A stretch of 64,000 nt of DNA from Marinomonas aquimarina. Lineage in GTDB: Bacteria > Pseudomonadota > Gammaproteobacteria > Pseudomonadales > Marinomonadaceae. The translations under genes and the position numbers were made by a program. Where the stretch lies: the NCBI RefSeq assembly GCF_900089755.1, contig NZ_FLOC01000016.1, positions 1-64,000 of the forward strand. The letters run 5' to 3'. Shown here piece after piece: positions 19,991 through 30,723 of this stretch (its first letter is position 1; the number at the start of each line of letters is the position of its first letter). A model generated the notes under the pieces. That model had not been told where the DNA came from and made no database searches. It saw nothing but the letters and a program-made list of their open reading frames with translations.

Positions 19991-21352
19991 TCATATGAAG
20001 CTTTGGCGTAAAAGCTTTCCAAATGCCGTGTTGATTTCATTCTCTAGGGCGTGATGACCGTTTTCGATCACCTTTTGCCCTGCCACATAGACGTCTTTTA
20101 TCGGATTGACATTTAGGCCAAACAGCCAGCGGTTGAGCAAGTCCTGCGTTTGACTGGCATAAATAAAGGGCTCTGTGTTATCCCATACCATCCAGTCGGC
20201 GCGACAACCTTCTGCCAAACCAAGCGCTACGCCACAGGCTTGGTTGCCCCCTTGTAAGGCTTTACTAAAAAGGTGGTCGCCGATGCGAGGCTGTTGCGCA
20301 CTGTAAAGTCGATTGCGTTTATGCTGGTTAAGCCGTTGGCCGTATTCGAACCAACGTAGCTCTTCTTGTAATGAGGTGCTGACATGACTGTCGCTACCTA
20401 TGCCCCAGACACCGCCAGCCTGCTCATAAGCTAACGCTGGAAAGAGTCCATCGCCTAAGTTTGCCTCTGTGGTAGTACAAATCCCCACACAAGCACCGGA
20501 CTTGGCAATGGCTTGAATTTCTTCGTCCGCTAAATGAGTGGCGTGAATCAGGGTCCAATGGTGATCGACAGGGCACTCTTCCAATAACCACTGCACTGGA
20601 CGCTTACCCGAGTGGGCGCGGCAATCGTCGACTTCTTTTTGCTGCTCAGCAATATGGATATGTATCGGTTGACCGTGATGTAAGCTCGCCATGACGTGCT
20701 TGATGGCGTCAAAATCGGTGGCGCGTAGAGAGTGGAAGCACAGGCCTAATTGATGCTGCGGGTAGGCATTAAGCAGTGCTTGGTAAGCTTGCTGCTGTTC
20801 AATATAGGCTTGGCTGGATTGAATAAAACGTTGCTGACTGGCATTTGGGGCTTGTTGGCCAAAGCCTGAGTATTGGTATAAGGCCGGCAATAGGGTGACG
20901 CCCATGCCTACGCTTTGGCCTGCGTTGAAGATGGCTTCGCCTAACGCTGTGCTGTTGGCATAGGGCGTGCCATCTGGCTGATGATGGACATAGTGGAACT
21001 CGCCCACTTGGCTAAAGCCACCTTTTAACAGTTCGATATAAAGCTTGCTGGCTATGACGTGCAAGGCTTCGGGCGTCAGTTCGCTGGCAGTTTTGTACAT
21101 CAGCTCGCGCCAGCTCCAAAAACTGTCCTCAGGGTGGTGAGCGATTTCCGCCTTGCCTGCCATCAATCGTTGAAACGCATGGGAATGCAGGTTCGCTACC
21201 GTGGGCAGAATTGGGCCGTCCAGTATCACATCCGCCTGTGTGGCCTTGGCGTTGGTTTCAATCTGGCTAAAGTGGCCATCTACCACGGTTAGCAAAACAT
21301 TATCTGCCCAGCCCTGTTGCAAATAGGCCAAAGGAGCAAAGTAGCGCGTCAT
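19991..21352 (-). CDS. hutF: Formimidoylglutamate deiminase
   Basis: 453 residues from the ATG at 21352 (AAGG 10 bases upstream; a TTG two codons earlier is less likely). This amidohydrolase converts N-formimino-L-glutamate to N-formyl-L-glutamate plus ammonia, the fourth step of the five-step histidine pathway. Metal ligands are visible in NLHSHAFQR, in HIHIAEQ and in the downstream GSDSHVS motif. It pairs with hutG downstream in the divergent operon, which removes the formyl group. Its promoter faces hutC across an intergenic region carrying a HutC operator 33 bases before the start. Confidence 0.93.
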   Translation of the reverse strand: MTRYFAPLAYLQQGWADNVLLTVVDGHFSQIETNAKATQADVILDGPILPTVANLHSHAFQRLMAGKAEIAHHPEDSFWSWRELMYKTASELTPEALHVIASKLYIELLKGGFSQVGEFHYVHHQPDGTPYANSTALGEAIFNAGQSVGMGVTLLPALYQYSGFGQQAPNASQQRFIQSSQAYIEQQQAYQALLNAYPQHQLGLCFHSLRATDFDAIKHVMASLHHGQPIHIHIAEQQKEVDDCRAHSGKRPVQWLLEECPVDHHWTLIHATHLADEEIQAIAKSGACVGICTTTEANLGDGLFPALAYEQAGGVWGIGSDSHVSTSLQEELRWFEYGQRLNQHKRNRLYSAQQPRIGDHLFSKALQGGNQACGVALGLAEGCRADWMVWDNTEPFIYASQTQDLLNRWLFGLNVNPIKDVYVAGQKVIENGHHALENEINTAFGKLLRQSFI

Positions 21353-21384
21353 ATCCAAGTTGCCTTTTTATTATTGGTCTAATA

Positions 21385-21394
21385 TGTATATACA
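21385..21394. promoter_or_regulatory. HutC operator 1 (hutF/hutC intergenic)
   Basis: TGTATATACA is a perfect 10-base palindrome and is repeated exactly before hutU. It matches the known HutC half-site pattern (CTTGTATATACAAG-like). Placed between divergent hutF and hutC, it can repress both and autoregulate hutC. Confidence 0.8.
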
Positions 21395-21465
21395 AGCTAA
21401 TGTTTTTAAATACAAGCAACAAGGGTATACTTTCACTTTCTGTTAACGCTCACCAAGGAACCGTT

Positions 21466-22221
21466 GTGACCGATTCGACTTCTGCTTTGCTGGACAATTT
21501 CTTTGCCGATCTACCGGATACGCCGGCGCCGATTTATGCCCGCTTGAAGCAAGCCATTGCCCACAAAGTCGCCTCCGGTCAATGGCAAGCCAATCAGCGT
21601 GTGCCGTCTGAAGCGGAGTGGGTCAAAGCCTTGAATGTCAGTCGTATGACGGTCAACCGGGCGTTGCGTGAACTGACCGCAGAAGGCGTGCTGACTCGCC
21701 AGCAAGGTTTGGGCACCTTTGTGGCGCAGAAAAAAGCCCATTCAGCGTTGTTTGAAGTGCACAATATTGCCGAAGAGGTCGCCTCTCGTGGCGCCGTCTA
21801 TCGTGCTGAGCAGTTGCAGTTGAGCCGTGGTAAAGCGACCGTGGAAGAGGCCGTCACTCTTGGCGTACGCACCAATCATGAGATTTTTCGCTCGGTGATT
21901 TTGCACTTTGAAAACGACCTGCCGATCCAGTTAGAAGAGCGTAGCGTCAATGCTGAACTGGCCCCCGCTTACGCCGAGCAAGACTTCACCCGCCAAACGC
22001 CCTATGTCTATTTGATGCAAGCCGCGCCCATGACTGAAGGGGAGCATTTGGTGGAAGCCGTGTTACCCAATGCCCGCGAATGTGAGTTGTTACAAGTGAC
22101 TGCCAATGAGCCCTGTTTGCAAATCAAACGCCGCACCTGGTCGGGGGCGAAGATCGTGACCGCGGCCCGTTTGCTGCACCCAGGCAGTCGTTTCCAATTG
22201 TTTGGACACTTCAGTCGTTAA
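21466..22221 (+). CDS. hutC: Histidine utilization repressor HutC (GntR family)
   Basis: 251 residues from the GTG at 21466, chosen for AAGGA 6 bases upstream; an in-frame ATG at 21400 overlaps the operator region and is unlikely. The N-terminal winged helix (PIYARLKQAI, then VPSEAEWVKALNVSRMTVNR) is followed by a UTRA effector domain (about 95-245) that binds urocanate in this family. It represses the hut genes in the absence of inducer. It heads hutUHIG but is separated from hutU by 145 bases containing the second operator. Confidence 0.93.
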   Translation: MTDSTSALLDNFFADLPDTPAPIYARLKQAIAHKVASGQWQANQRVPSEAEWVKALNVSRMTVNRALRELTAEGVLTRQQGLGTFVAQKKAHSALFEVHNIAEEVASRGAVYRAEQLQLSRGKATVEEAVTLGVRTNHEIFRSVILHFENDLPIQLEERSVNAELAPAYAEQDFTRQTPYVYLMQAAPMTEGEHLVEAVLPNARECELLQVTANEPCLQIKRRTWSGAKIVTAARLLHPGSRFQLFGHFSR

Positions 22222-22304
22222 CCACATCGTCTAAGCAATATTCCATAGCGTTCTAAAAAATCCTTGCATCGGCTCGCGATCCCTTCTATTTTCTAAAAAT
22301 AGCT

Positions 22305-22314
22305 TGTATATACA
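22305..22314. promoter_or_regulatory. HutC operator 2 (before hutU)
   Basis: The perfect palindrome TGTATATACA in context CTTGTATATACATG, identical to operator 1, 53 bases upstream of the hutU start. This suggests that hutUHIG has its own HutC-controlled promoter. Confidence 0.8.
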
Positions 22315-22366
22315 TGTTTATAAAATAACGTCCCCCATTAGACGATGACAATAAGAAGGTATGACC

Positions 22367-24046
22367 ATGACAGACAATCGCTATCGCCAAGGTGAAATTC
22401 GCGCCCCACGTGGCACCACGCTGAACGCCAAAAGCTGGCTCACCGAAGCACCTTTGCGCATGTTGATGAATAACCTCGACCCAGAGGTGGCAGAGAATCC
22501 GGAAGAATTGGTGGTGTACGGTGGTATTGGCCGCGCCGCGCGCAACTGGGAGTGCTATGACCAGATCGTCGCCACCCTGAAAACTCTGGAAGCCGACGAA
22601 ACTTTGCTGGTGCAATCGGGCAAACCAGTAGGCGTCTTCAAAACCCACAGCAATGCACCGCGCGTGTTGATCGCCAACTCTAACTTAGTCCCCCACTGGG
22701 CCACTTGGGAACATTTCAATGAGTTGGATGCCAGGGGCTTGGCCATGTACGGTCAGATGACCGCGGGCTCGTGGATTTACATCGGTAGCCAAGGCATCGT
22801 ACAAGGCACCTATGAAACCTTTGTTGAAGCGGGTCGTCAGCATTACGACGGTGATTTAACGGGGCGCTGGATCTTAACCGCCGGATTGGGCGGCATGGGG
22901 GGCGCACAACCGCTGGCCGCCACCCTAGCGGGCGCCTGTTCACTCAATATTGAATGTCAGCAAAGCCGTATCGATTTTCGCTTACGTACCCGTTATGTGG
23001 ACGAGCAGGCGACGGATATCGACGATGCCTTAGAGCGCATTAAACGCTATACCGCTGAGGGCAAAGCCATCTCCATTGCCTTGTGTGGTAATGCCGCCGA
23101 TATCTTACCGGAGCTAGTGAAACGGGGCGTGCGCCCAGATATGGTCACCGACCAAACCTCCGCTCACGATCCTCTTAACGGTTATTTACCTCAAGGAATG
23201 AGTTGGCAAGAGTACAAAACGGCCGCCCAGCAAGACCCCGCTGGCACCACCAAAGCCGCTAAGCAAAGTATGGCGGTGCATGTTAGCACCATGTTGGACT
23301 TCCAAAAAATGGGCGTGCCTACCTTTGATTACGGTAACAACATTCGTCAAATGGCCTTGGAAGAGGGCGTTGAGCACGCCTTTGATTTCCCCGGTTTTGT
23401 GCCCGCTTACATTCGTCCTCTGTTCTGTCGCGGTATCGGCCCGTTCCGTTGGGCGGCGTTATCCGGTGATCCTGAAGACATTTATAGAACCGATGCCAAG
23501 GTGAAAGAGCTGATCCCTGATGATGAGCATTTACACCACTGGCTGGATATGGCTCGTGAGCGTATTCAGTTTCAAGGTCTGCCTGCGCGTATCTGTTGGG
23601 TCGGGCTTGGTCAGCGCGCCAAACTCGGTCTAGCCTTTAATGAAATGGTGCGCTCGGGTGAGCTATCCGCTCCTGTGGTGATTGGCCGCGACCATCTGGA
23701 CTCAGGCTCGGTGGCGAGTCCAAACCGTGAAACCGAAGGCATGCGCGATGGCTCGGATGCAGTGTCCGATTGGCCGCTATTAAACGCCTTACTTAATACC
23801 GCCTCGGGGGCCACTTGGGTGTCGCTCCACCATGGTGGTGGTGTTGGCATGGGCTTTTCACAACACGCTGGGGTGGTAATTGTTTGTGATGGTACGGATG
23901 AAGCCGCAGAGCGCATTGCCCGCGTATTACACAATGACCCTGCCACTGGGGTGATGCGTCACGTGGATGCGGGCTACGACATTGCCATTGAATGCGCCAA
24001 AGAACAGGGCTTGCACCTGCCGATGATCACCACAGCGACCAAATAA
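22367..24046 (+). CDS. hutU: Urocanate hydratase
   Basis: 559 residues from the ATG at 22367. The AGAAGG ribosome-binding site is 7 bases before it, but only one base before an ATG at 22361. It converts urocanate to 4-imidazolone-5-propionate with NAD+ as a bound electrophile. The N-terminus ([20 protein letters not shown], then [15 protein letters not shown]) and the NAD loop around [10 protein letters not shown] are near-identical to known HutU. The length is typical. It is the first gene of hutUHIG and abuts hutH. Confidence 0.97.
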   Translation: MTDNRYRQGEIRAPRGTTLNAKSWLTEAPLRMLMNNLDPEVAENPEELVVYGGIGRAARNWECYDQIVATLKTLEADETLLVQSGKPVGVFKTHSNAPRVLIANSNLVPHWATWEHFNELDARGLAMYGQMTAGSWIYIGSQGIVQGTYETFVEAGRQHYDGDLTGRWILTAGLGGMGGAQPLAATLAGACSLNIECQQSRIDFRLRTRYVDEQATDIDDALERIKRYTAEGKAISIALCGNAADILPELVKRGVRPDMVTDQTSAHDPLNGYLPQGMSWQEYKTAAQQDPAGTTKAAKQSMAVHVSTMLDFQKMGVPTFDYGNNIRQMALEEGVEHAFDFPGFVPAYIRPLFCRGIGPFRWAALSGDPEDIYRTDAKVKELIPDDEHLHHWLDMARERIQFQGLPARICWVGLGQRAKLGLAFNEMVRSGELSAPVVIGRDHLDSGSVASPNRETEGMRDGSDAVSDWPLLNALLNTASGATWVSLHHGGGVGMGFSQHAGVVIVCDGTDEAAERIARVLHNDPATGVMRHVDAGYDIAIECAKEQGLHLPMITTATK

Positions 24047-24067
24047 ATGACGGATGAGAAGCAACCT

Positions 24068-25606
24068 ATGTTTGAACTAACTTTACAACCCGGCCAGTTG
24101 ACCCTAGCCCAGTTACGCCAGATCAGTCGCCGTCATGTGAAACTCAGTCTTGATCCTGCAGCAATCCCCGCGATTGAGGCCAGTACCCAAGTGGTTAACG
24201 ATGTGATACGCGAAGACCGCACTGTCTACGGCATCAACACTGGTTTTGGTCTGCTGGCCAATACTCGTATTGCTCCAGAGGACTTAGAAGAACTGCAGCG
24301 CAGTATCGTGCTTTCCCATGCGGCCGGTATTGGTGAGTTGATGGACGATGCCACCGTGAAAATGGTGATGACGCTGAAGGTCAACAGCTTAGCGCGGGGA
24401 TTTTCTGGGATTCGTTTGGCGGTGATCGAAGCGCTGATCACCTTGATCAATAAAGAGGTCTACCCCTGTATTCCCAAGAAGGGTTCGGTCGGTGCCTCGG
24501 GGGATTTGGCTCCGCTGGCGCATATGAGTGCTTTGCTATTAGGGGAAGGCAAAGCCCGTTACCAAGGGGAAATTCTGTCGGGTAAGGCGGCGCTCGCGGT
24601 GGCGGGATTGGAGCCGATTACTTTGGCACCCAAAGAAGGCTTGGCGCTGTTAAATGGTACCCAAGCCTCGACAGCATTTGCTCTAGAAGGATTATTTGAA
24701 GCGGAAGACTTATTTGCCAGCGCTGTTACCTGTGGTGCCTTTTCCGTGGAGGCCGCTCTGGGCAGTCGTCGTCCGTTTGATGAGCGTATCCATCTGGTGC
24801 GCGGTCATCAAACGCAAATCGATGTGGCCGCGGCTTACCGTCATTTATTAGATGAAACCAGTGACATCGGCAGTTCCCATGTGGGCTGTGAAAAGGTGCA
24901 AGACCCGTATTCATTACGCTGTCAGCCACAAGTGATGGGCGCTTGCTTGGAGCAAATTCGCAATGCAGGCAACACCTTAGTGGTAGAAGCCAATTCCGTG
25001 TCCGATAACCCGCTGGTATTTGCCGAAGATGGTGACATTATTTCCGGCGGTAACTTTCACGCTGAGCCGGTGGCCATGGCAGCGGATAACTTAGCCTTAG
25101 CGATTGCTGAAATCGGCAGTTTGTCCGAGCGTCGTATGGCGCTCTTGATCGACAGTAGCTTAAGCAAATTACCACCATTTTTGGTGGACAACGGCGGAGT
25201 GAACTCTGGCTTTATGATTGCTCAAGTTACCGCTGCGGCGTTGGCCAGTGAAAACAAAACCTTTGCTCATCCCGCGTCCGTGGACAGCTTACCGACTTCC
25301 GCTAACCAAGAAGATCATGTGTCCATGGCGACCTTTGCCGCACGTCGTTTGCGTGATATGGCGGAAAACACCCGCGGCATTTTAGCGGTGGAGATGTTGG
25401 CCGCAGCACAGGGTTTGGATTTTAGAACGCCCTTAAAAACCACGCCGATCTTGGAACAGGCCAAAGCGGAACTGCGTTCTCATGTGCCGTTTTATGATAA
25501 GGACCGTTATTTTGCTGCAGACATTGAGAAGGCCAGCGATCTGATTAAGAGCGCGGCGCACAATGGCTTAATGCCGACAGGTCTATTGCCAAGCTTGGGG
25601 CACTAA
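24068..25606 (+). CDS. hutH: Histidine ammonia-lyase
   Basis: 512 residues from the ATG at 24068. An ATG directly at the hutU stop (24047) adds seven residues not typical of the family. It removes ammonia from histidine to give urocanate, the first step. The autocatalytic MIO cofactor forms from Ala143-Ser144-Gly145 within [12 protein letters not shown]. Other conserved parts are YGINTGFG and [14 protein letters not shown]. It is cytosolic and homotetrameric in the family. Translation is probably coupled to hutU. Confidence 0.96.
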   Translation: MFELTLQPGQLTLAQLRQISRRHVKLSLDPAAIPAIEASTQVVNDVIREDRTVYGINTGFGLLANTRIAPEDLEELQRSIVLSHAAGIGELMDDATVKMVMTLKVNSLARGFSGIRLAVIEALITLINKEVYPCIPKKGSVGASGDLAPLAHMSALLLGEGKARYQGEILSGKAALAVAGLEPITLAPKEGLALLNGTQASTAFALEGLFEAEDLFASAVTCGAFSVEAALGSRRPFDERIHLVRGHQTQIDVAAAYRHLLDETSDIGSSHVGCEKVQDPYSLRCQPQVMGACLEQIRNAGNTLVVEANSVSDNPLVFAEDGDIISGGNFHAEPVAMAADNLALAIAEIGSLSERRMALLIDSSLSKLPPFLVDNGGVNSGFMIAQVTAAALASENKTFAHPASVDSLPTSANQEDHVSMATFAARRLRDMAENTRGILAVEMLAAAQGLDFRTPLKTTPILEQAKAELRSHVPFYDKDRYFAADIEKASDLIKSAAHNGLMPTGLLPSLGH

Positions 25607-25620
25607 CAGGAGGGATGAAT

Positions 25621-26850
25621 ATGGCAGATCCTACGACGGCACAGGATTGGGATAGCCTATGGCTTGGGGCTAATATCGCGACCATGGTCCATGGGCGCTA
25701 CCAACTGCTCGAGCAAGGCGCGATTGCGGTGAAAAATGGCCATATTGCCTGGCTAGGGATGGTGGCGGATGTACCTGAGCATTCTGTGATGCATACCTAT
25801 CAGTTGGAAGGTGGTCTGATTACCCCTGGTTTAGTGGATTGTCATACTCACCTGGTGTTTGCTGGCAACCGTGCCAATGAATTTGAAATGCGTCTTAATG
25901 GCGCCAGCTATCAAGAGATCGCTAAGGCGGGCGGCGGTATTATGTCGTCCGTTCATGCGACCCGTGCAGCCAGTGTCGAGCAATTGTTGGCAAGTGCCGA
26001 ACCGCGTTTAAAAAGCCTGATGGCCGATGGCATCACCACGTTAGAAATCAAATCCGGCTATGGTTTGTCCACGGCCAGCGAAATTGCCATGTTGCAGGCG
26101 GCGAAAGGCTTGCTTGATCTGCATCCGGTAGACATTAAAACCACCTGTTTGGCGGCCCATGCGCTGCCGCCCGAGTTCGCAGAACGTGCCGATGATTATA
26201 TCGACTATCTATGTGATGAGTTATTGCCTAAGGTGGCGCAGCTGGGCTTGGCCGATGCGGTGGATGCCTTTTGTGAAGGCATTGGTTTTTCCGTGGCGCA
26301 AACCGAACGTTATTTCAAAGCGGCTAAGGTGCTCGGCTTACCGGTGAAATTGCACGCGGAACAGCTCTCAGCGTTAGGTGGCTCGGCCATGGCGGCCAGC
26401 CATCAAGCCTTATCCGCCGATCATTTGGAATACGTCACGGAAGACGATGTCAAAGCCATGGCTAAAGCGGGGACAGTGGCGGTGATTTTACCTGGCGCCT
26501 TTTATGTGTTGCGCGAAAAACAGCGGCCTCCGATCGAGCTGTTTCGTAAACATGGGGTGCCTATGGCCATTGCTACCGATGCTAATCCTGGTACCGCGCC
26601 CGTGTTGTCGCTACGCTTAATGATGAATATGGCTTGTACGCTGTTTGCCATGACGCCAGAAGAAGCCTTAGCAGGCGTTACTCTAAATGGTGCCAAAGCC
26701 CTCGGTATGGCTGATCAAGTGGGCTCGTTAGAAGTGGGTAAAAGAGCCAACTTTGTCCACTGGAATGTGTCTTCGCCTGCTGAGCTCAGCTACTGGATCG
26801 GTGGGCAATTGCTGCAACAGCGGGTGTATAACGGGGAGATCTGCTTATGA
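25621..26850 (+). CDS. hutI: Imidazolonepropionase
   Basis: 409 residues from the ATG at 25621, which is 7 bases after a strong AGGAGG; the ATG at 25615 is too close to it. It hydrolyses 4-imidazolone-5-propionate to N-formimino-L-glutamate (third step). The amidohydrolase metal site is visible as [11 protein letters not shown], later [12 protein letters not shown], and ATDANPG. The stop overlaps the hutG start in ATGA, which implies translational coupling. Confidence 0.96.
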   Translation: MADPTTAQDWDSLWLGANIATMVHGRYQLLEQGAIAVKNGHIAWLGMVADVPEHSVMHTYQLEGGLITPGLVDCHTHLVFAGNRANEFEMRLNGASYQEIAKAGGGIMSSVHATRAASVEQLLASAEPRLKSLMADGITTLEIKSGYGLSTASEIAMLQAAKGLLDLHPVDIKTTCLAAHALPPEFAERADDYIDYLCDELLPKVAQLGLADAVDAFCEGIGFSVAQTERYFKAAKVLGLPVKLHAEQLSALGGSAMAASHQALSADHLEYVTEDDVKAMAKAGTVAVILPGAFYVLREKQRPPIELFRKHGVPMAIATDANPGTAPVLSLRLMMNMACTLFAMTPEEALAGVTLNGAKALGMADQVGSLEVGKRANFVHWNVSSPAELSYWIGGQLLQQRVYNGEICL

Positions 26851-27635
26851 CAATGGCTGCATTTCAATTCACTCAAGGTGACTCGCCGCTATTGGTGAGT
26901 ATGCCCCATTCGGGGCTGAGTTTAACCGATGAAGTGGCCGCTGGCCTGACCGAAGCAGGGCAAGGTTTACCGGACACGGATTGGTATATTCCTGAGCTTT
27001 ATAATGGCTTAGCCGAGCGTAAGGTCAGTTGCATTGCTGCCAATTACTCACGCTATGTGATCGATCTGAATCGCCCCTATGACGATAAGCCCTTGTACCA
27101 AACTAAAACCACGGGTTTATTTCCTGAGGTGCTATTTACCGAAGCGCCGCTGTTTAAAACAGCAAAAACGCCCTCGGCTGAACATCGACAGTGGTGCAAA
27201 GACAACATCTGGACGCCTTATCATCACACCATCGAACAAGAGCTGGCGCGTCTAAAAGCCAAATTTGGCTACGCTATTTTATTTGATGCCCACTCCATTC
27301 CGGCTCAAGTGCCCATGCTATTTGATGGCACCTTACCGGACTTTAATTGGGGGACTAACGATGGCAAGTCCTGTGCGTCGGCCTTGTTAGAGGCGGTCAG
27401 TGAGGTGATCGACAAGCGCTATAGCCAAGTCTGTAATGGTCGTTTTAAAGGGGGCTATATTACGCGTCACTTTGGCCAACCAGAGCAGGGCATCCACGCC
27501 ATCCAGCTGGAGCTGTCGCAAGCCACTTATTTGGACAGTGAGCGTGCTGACTATCAACTTGATCAGCAAAAACTGCCGCTGATTCGCGCGCAATTACAGC
27601 AAGTAATCGAAGCCGTACTGGCCGTGTCTGTATAA
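26847..27635 (+). CDS. hutG: N-formylglutamate deformylase (N-formylglutamate amidohydrolase)
   Basis: 262 residues. It hydrolyses N-formylglutamate to glutamate and formate, the last step of the five-step route that HutF feeds. Visible family parts: SMPHSG near the N-terminus, [21 protein letters not shown] and the C-terminal ELSQATY. The start ATG overlaps the hutI stop; a second ATG two codons on is possible. No terminator follows clearly, and the downstream SDR gene is 73 bases away. Confidence 0.94.
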   Translation: MTMAAFQFTQGDSPLLVSMPHSGLSLTDEVAAGLTEAGQGLPDTDWYIPELYNGLAERKVSCIAANYSRYVIDLNRPYDDKPLYQTKTTGLFPEVLFTEAPLFKTAKTPSAEHRQWCKDNIWTPYHHTIEQELARLKAKFGYAILFDAHSIPAQVPMLFDGTLPDFNWGTNDGKSCASALLEAVSEVIDKRYSQVCNGRFKGGYITRHFGQPEQGIHAIQLELSQATYLDSERADYQLDQQKLPLIRAQLQQVIEAVLAVSV

Positions 27636-27720
27636 AGGCGCGGCTTATACATTCCCCCCTTGATCTCTGCACCTCTGTCCCCAACTATCTGATATACACT
27701 CACAATCAATGAGCATTCTT

Positions 27721-28389
27721 ATGTCAGCTAAAAATGTTGTTATAACTGGGGCAAGTCGTGGTATTGGCTTGTCGTTCGCTAAGCTTTATCAAGCCCGTGG
27801 TTATCATGTCTACGCCGCCTGTCGCCGAGCCAGCGCTGAGTTAAAAGCCTTGGGTGTTAATGTAATTGATGATGTGGATGTGACAAAAGATTCAGGTATT
27901 GAGCGCCTCGCTAATGCAGTAAAAGGTGTCAGCATTGACCTGTTGATCAACAACGCGGGTATCCTGCGCGATGAAAAGTTAGGGGCGATTGATAAAGACT
28001 CCATTCGTCGTCAGTTTGAAACCAATGCCTTGGCGCCTTTGGCGGTAACCGAAGCTCTGATGTCTAACTTTAGCGCCAATGCTAAGCTCGCTCTGATTAC
28101 CAGTCGTATGGGGTCCGTAGCGGATAACACCAGCGGTGGTCGCTACGGTTATCGTATGTCTAAGTCAGCGTTGAACATTGCTGGCATGTCCCTATCCCAT
28201 GACTTAAAACCTCGCGGTGTGGCGGTGGCACTTTTGCATCCAGGTCTAGTGGGCACAGAAATGATTGGTGGTTACGGCGATATCACGCCTGATCAAGCGG
28301 CTGAGCGCCTGGCTAAGCGAATTGAGGAACTAAATTTAGACAACACGGGTACCTTTTGGCATTCCAATGGTGAAGTGTTACCTTGGTAA
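27721..28389 (+). CDS. Short-chain dehydrogenase/reductase family protein
   Basis: 222 residues from the ATG at 27721; an ATG at 27709 adds four residues. It is a classical SDR: nucleotide loop TGASRGIG (residues 9-16), NNAG, and catalytic Ser in ITSRMGS with Tyr and Lys in YGYRMSK. The substrate is unknown. Members of this kind are close to C-factor-like oxidoreductases. The gph gene follows after 26 bases, so the two may be cotranscribed. Confidence 0.85.
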   Translation: MSAKNVVITGASRGIGLSFAKLYQARGYHVYAACRRASAELKALGVNVIDDVDVTKDSGIERLANAVKGVSIDLLINNAGILRDEKLGAIDKDSIRRQFETNALAPLAVTEALMSNFSANAKLALITSRMGSVADNTSGGRYGYRMSKSALNIAGMSLSHDLKPRGVAVALLHPGLVGTEMIGGYGDITPDQAAERLAKRIEELNLDNTGTFWHSNGEVLPW

Positions 28390-28415
28390 AAAATATCATA
28401 TCGAGAGAAGACACA

Positions 28416-29111
28416 GTGAGTTTAGACGATAAACGCGTTTTGTTATTTGATTTGGACGGCACCTTGGTCGACAGTGCGCCAGACTTAGCCGCCGCGGTAA
28501 ACCAAACCCTAGTACATTTAGGTCGTGAACCTTTTCCTGAAGCTACCGTACGCAACTGGGTCGGTAATGGTGCTCTACCTTTGATCTCCCGAGGTCTCAG
28601 TGGCGCGAAAGAAATTGATGCAACTCTGCCACAAGATTTGGTAGATCAAGCCTTGGCGGCTTTTTTAGACTTCTACGCGCATAACGTGTGTGACAAGTCG
28701 GTGTTGTATCCAGAAGTAAAAGAAACCCTACTAGCGCTAAAACAACGCGGCTACCGCTTGGCGATCATTACCAATAAACCAGAGAAGTTTATTGAACCGA
28801 TGTTGCAAGGCTTAGGTTTAAGTGGTGTGTTTGAGTTTTGTCTAGGTGGCGATTCGCTACCAGAGCGTAAACCGAATCCGCTGCCATTGTTTACCGCTTG
28901 CGCCATGATGAACGCGGAGATTGCTGACTGTGTCATGATCGGCGATTCGAAGAATGATATTTTGGCGGCCAAAGCAGCCAAGATGGACAGCATCGGTGTC
29001 AGCTACGGCTACAATTACGATGAAGATCTGGGCATCCATGAGCCTGACTTCTTGTTCGACCACTTCAACGAGCTACTCAGCGTTTTAGACGATCTGAAAA
29101 CGCCAGCGTAA
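28416..29111 (+). CDS. gph: Phosphoglycolate phosphatase (HAD family)
   Basis: 231 residues from the GTG at 28416, preceded by GAGAAG. The frame is open upstream but only with a TTG. It dephosphorylates 2-phosphoglycolate, which arises from repair of oxidised DNA ends. HAD motif I is DLDGTLVDS with nucleophile Asp12 and acid Asp14, motif II TNKPEKF and motif IV GDSKNDI. A helical cap lies at about 20-90. It is downstream of the SDR and ends before REP-like repeats, which may act as its 3' boundary. Confidence 0.88.
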   Translation: MSLDDKRVLLFDLDGTLVDSAPDLAAAVNQTLVHLGREPFPEATVRNWVGNGALPLISRGLSGAKEIDATLPQDLVDQALAAFLDFYAHNVCDKSVLYPEVKETLLALKQRGYRLAIITNKPEKFIEPMLQGLGLSGVFEFCLGGDSLPERKPNPLPLFTACAMMNAEIADCVMIGDSKNDILAAKAAKMDSIGVSYGYNYDEDLGIHEPDFLFDHFNELLSVLDDLKTPA

Positions 29112-29120
29112 ACTCATAGT

Positions 29121-29215
29121 AAAGGGGTCAGATTACTAATATAGAAAAGGGGTCTGACCCTTTAGCCCCCAGTCTAAAAAATTACTGATTAGCTATTTAG
29201 GGTCAGACCCCTGAG
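29121..29215. repeat. REP-like palindrome cluster, locus C
   Basis: Three GGGTC-type arms occur in under 100 bases: GGGGTCAGA at 29124-29132, the near-palindrome AAGGGGTCTGACCCTTT at 29148-29164, and AGGGTCAGACCCCT at 29199-29212. The first and second can pair with each other, and the second and third are each self-complementary. The unit matches loci A and B. The cluster fills the gap between the gph end and the convergent flavoprotein end. Confidence 0.65.
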
Positions 29216-29232
29216 AGGGACCACTTGTCTAC

Positions 29233-30723
29233 TTAGTCCTGAAACACTCGCGCTAGCGCATCGGGATAATGACGCTCGCGGGCGAGTTGCTCCGCTCTGA
29301 TGGTGACTTCTTCATGTCCACATTGTTGCGTCACAGGGAAGTAGTGCTCAGTCAAATAGCGCTGCGCTAGTTCCGAGGTCACCACACCCGACTCCAGCAG
29401 ATCCTTAAGAATGGCATCGGCGGTTGCAAGTGCAGACGACGCCTTAACAATCTCTGCTCGGGCGTAACCATTGTGATGGAAAGACACATCTGCGGCACGT
29501 AAGTCTGGGTCTTCCCCTGGGATTTGCTGCGCGCCAAACAATGGCTTAGACGCGGTCTCGGCGGTCTTAAAGCTCGGAATAAATTGGGCAATATGGTTAA
29601 TGTTGCCTTCGGTGCGTTCATGCACAATCTGCTCTGGCCATTCGCCATCGATCTTTTGCAAGAAGTGAGGCGCCAATTTCGGTTGCGAGCTTTGCTCACA
29701 GCTGGCCACCAAACCACCTTGGAACAAGGTGATGGCTTGGGTCATACCATGCAGCTGGAAGTAGCCACCTGGGTACGGCGTTAGCTGTGCCATGCCTTGC
29801 GGTGTGCCACGTTCACCGTGGAATACCACTTCTGGCCAAAGGCCGTTGCATTGCGGCCAGTGAGTCACAAATGAGGCTTTGAATTCCACCATACGTTGGC
29901 GTTTGGCTTCGATCATATCGTCCAATTCACCACTCTTAAAACCACAAGCATTGACCACATAGTCGTATGCACAGACTTGTATGTCAGCATCGTCAGAAGA
30001 GGAGGTTGGCCGAGTGCTGACGAGCCAGCCAGAACCTTTTGGACTGTGCTGGATATTGATCACGCTGGTACTGGTCTGGAGGTGGCAGCTTGGTAGACGG
30101 GCAATGGCTAAGTCGGCAATAGCCGCCCAACGAAAGGCCGACAGGCCGTATTCTTGCACCATCACCAGCGGGAATTTCAGAGCATCTAGGTTGGTTTGTT
30201 TGGCAAACGCCACCAACCAGTCTTCATCGCAATTAGCCTGCTCAGGTAACTCACGTTGCGCGAGTGCTTCAATCTCGGCACGTTCATAAAAGCGGAAGTA
30301 GTGCTCAGGTTGCCCTAATACCTGGTTGTCAGCGTCTTGCTTTACCAGGGATTGGTACAGGTCACGCAGCTTTTCCAAGCGTGGCAACAAATCCATAGGC
30401 TCACTGCGATCACCTTGGGGGACCGCCAATAGAGTTGGGCGCACGTTGATGCTTTGAGGGTAAACTTTTACCGTATCAATTGACTGTTTTAATAACGTCA
30501 GGCATTGCTCATCGGAGATTTCGCGATACAGATTACCGCCCGCGTGCAGGTGGCAAAACGGCGGACCATTGACCAGACTTGGGCCGCGTTCAATCAGGGT
30601 CGTATCGATGCCAAGCTCGGCCAGACGTAACGCGATGGTTGAGCCTGCGGCCCCGGCACCAATCACTGCCACGGTTTTTGCTGGCGTTGTCTGTACGGTT
30701 TCACCTGTATGTGTTTGAGTCAT
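29233..30723 (-). CDS. FAD-dependent oxidoreductase of unknown substrate
   Basis: 496 residues. The N-terminus has a Rossmann FAD loop (VAVIGAGAAGSTIA at about 18-31, with IERGP closing the motif), typical of DAO-like/FAD-dependent oxidoreductases. A second conserved piece is YVVNACGFKSG, where such proteins contact FAD. There is no signal peptide, so it is cytosolic. The substrate cannot be read. It is divergent from the other flavoprotein at 31095, so the two may act in one pathway. Confidence 0.75.
   Translation of the reverse strand: MTQTHTGETVQTTPAKTVAVIGAGAAGSTIALRLAELGIDTTLIERGPSLVNGPPFCHLHAGGNLYREISDEQCLTLLKQSIDTVKVYPQSINVRPTLLAVPQGDRSEPMDLLPRLEKLRDLYQSLVKQDADNQVLGQPEHYFRFYERAEIEALAQRELPEQANCDEDWLVAFAKQTNLDALKFPLVMVQEYGLSAFRWAAIADLAIARLPSCHLQTSTSVINIQHSPKGSGWLVSTRPTSSSDDADIQVCAYDYVVNACGFKSGELDDMIEAKRQRMVEFKASFVTHWPQCNGLWPEVVFHGERGTPQGMAQLTPYPGGYFQLHGMTQAITLFQGGLVASCEQSSQPKLAPHFLQKIDGEWPEQIVHERTEGNINHIAQFIPSFKTAETASKPLFGAQQIPGEDPDLRAADVSFHHNGYARAEIVKASSALATADAILKDLLESGVVTSELAQRYLTEHYFPVTQQCGHEEVTIRAEQLARERHYPDALARVFQD

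Noticed and set aside
19989..20000. 12-base palindrome CTTCATATGAAG at the hutF stop codon
   Set aside because: It lies at a gene end with no T run and no regulatory logic, and is probably chance.
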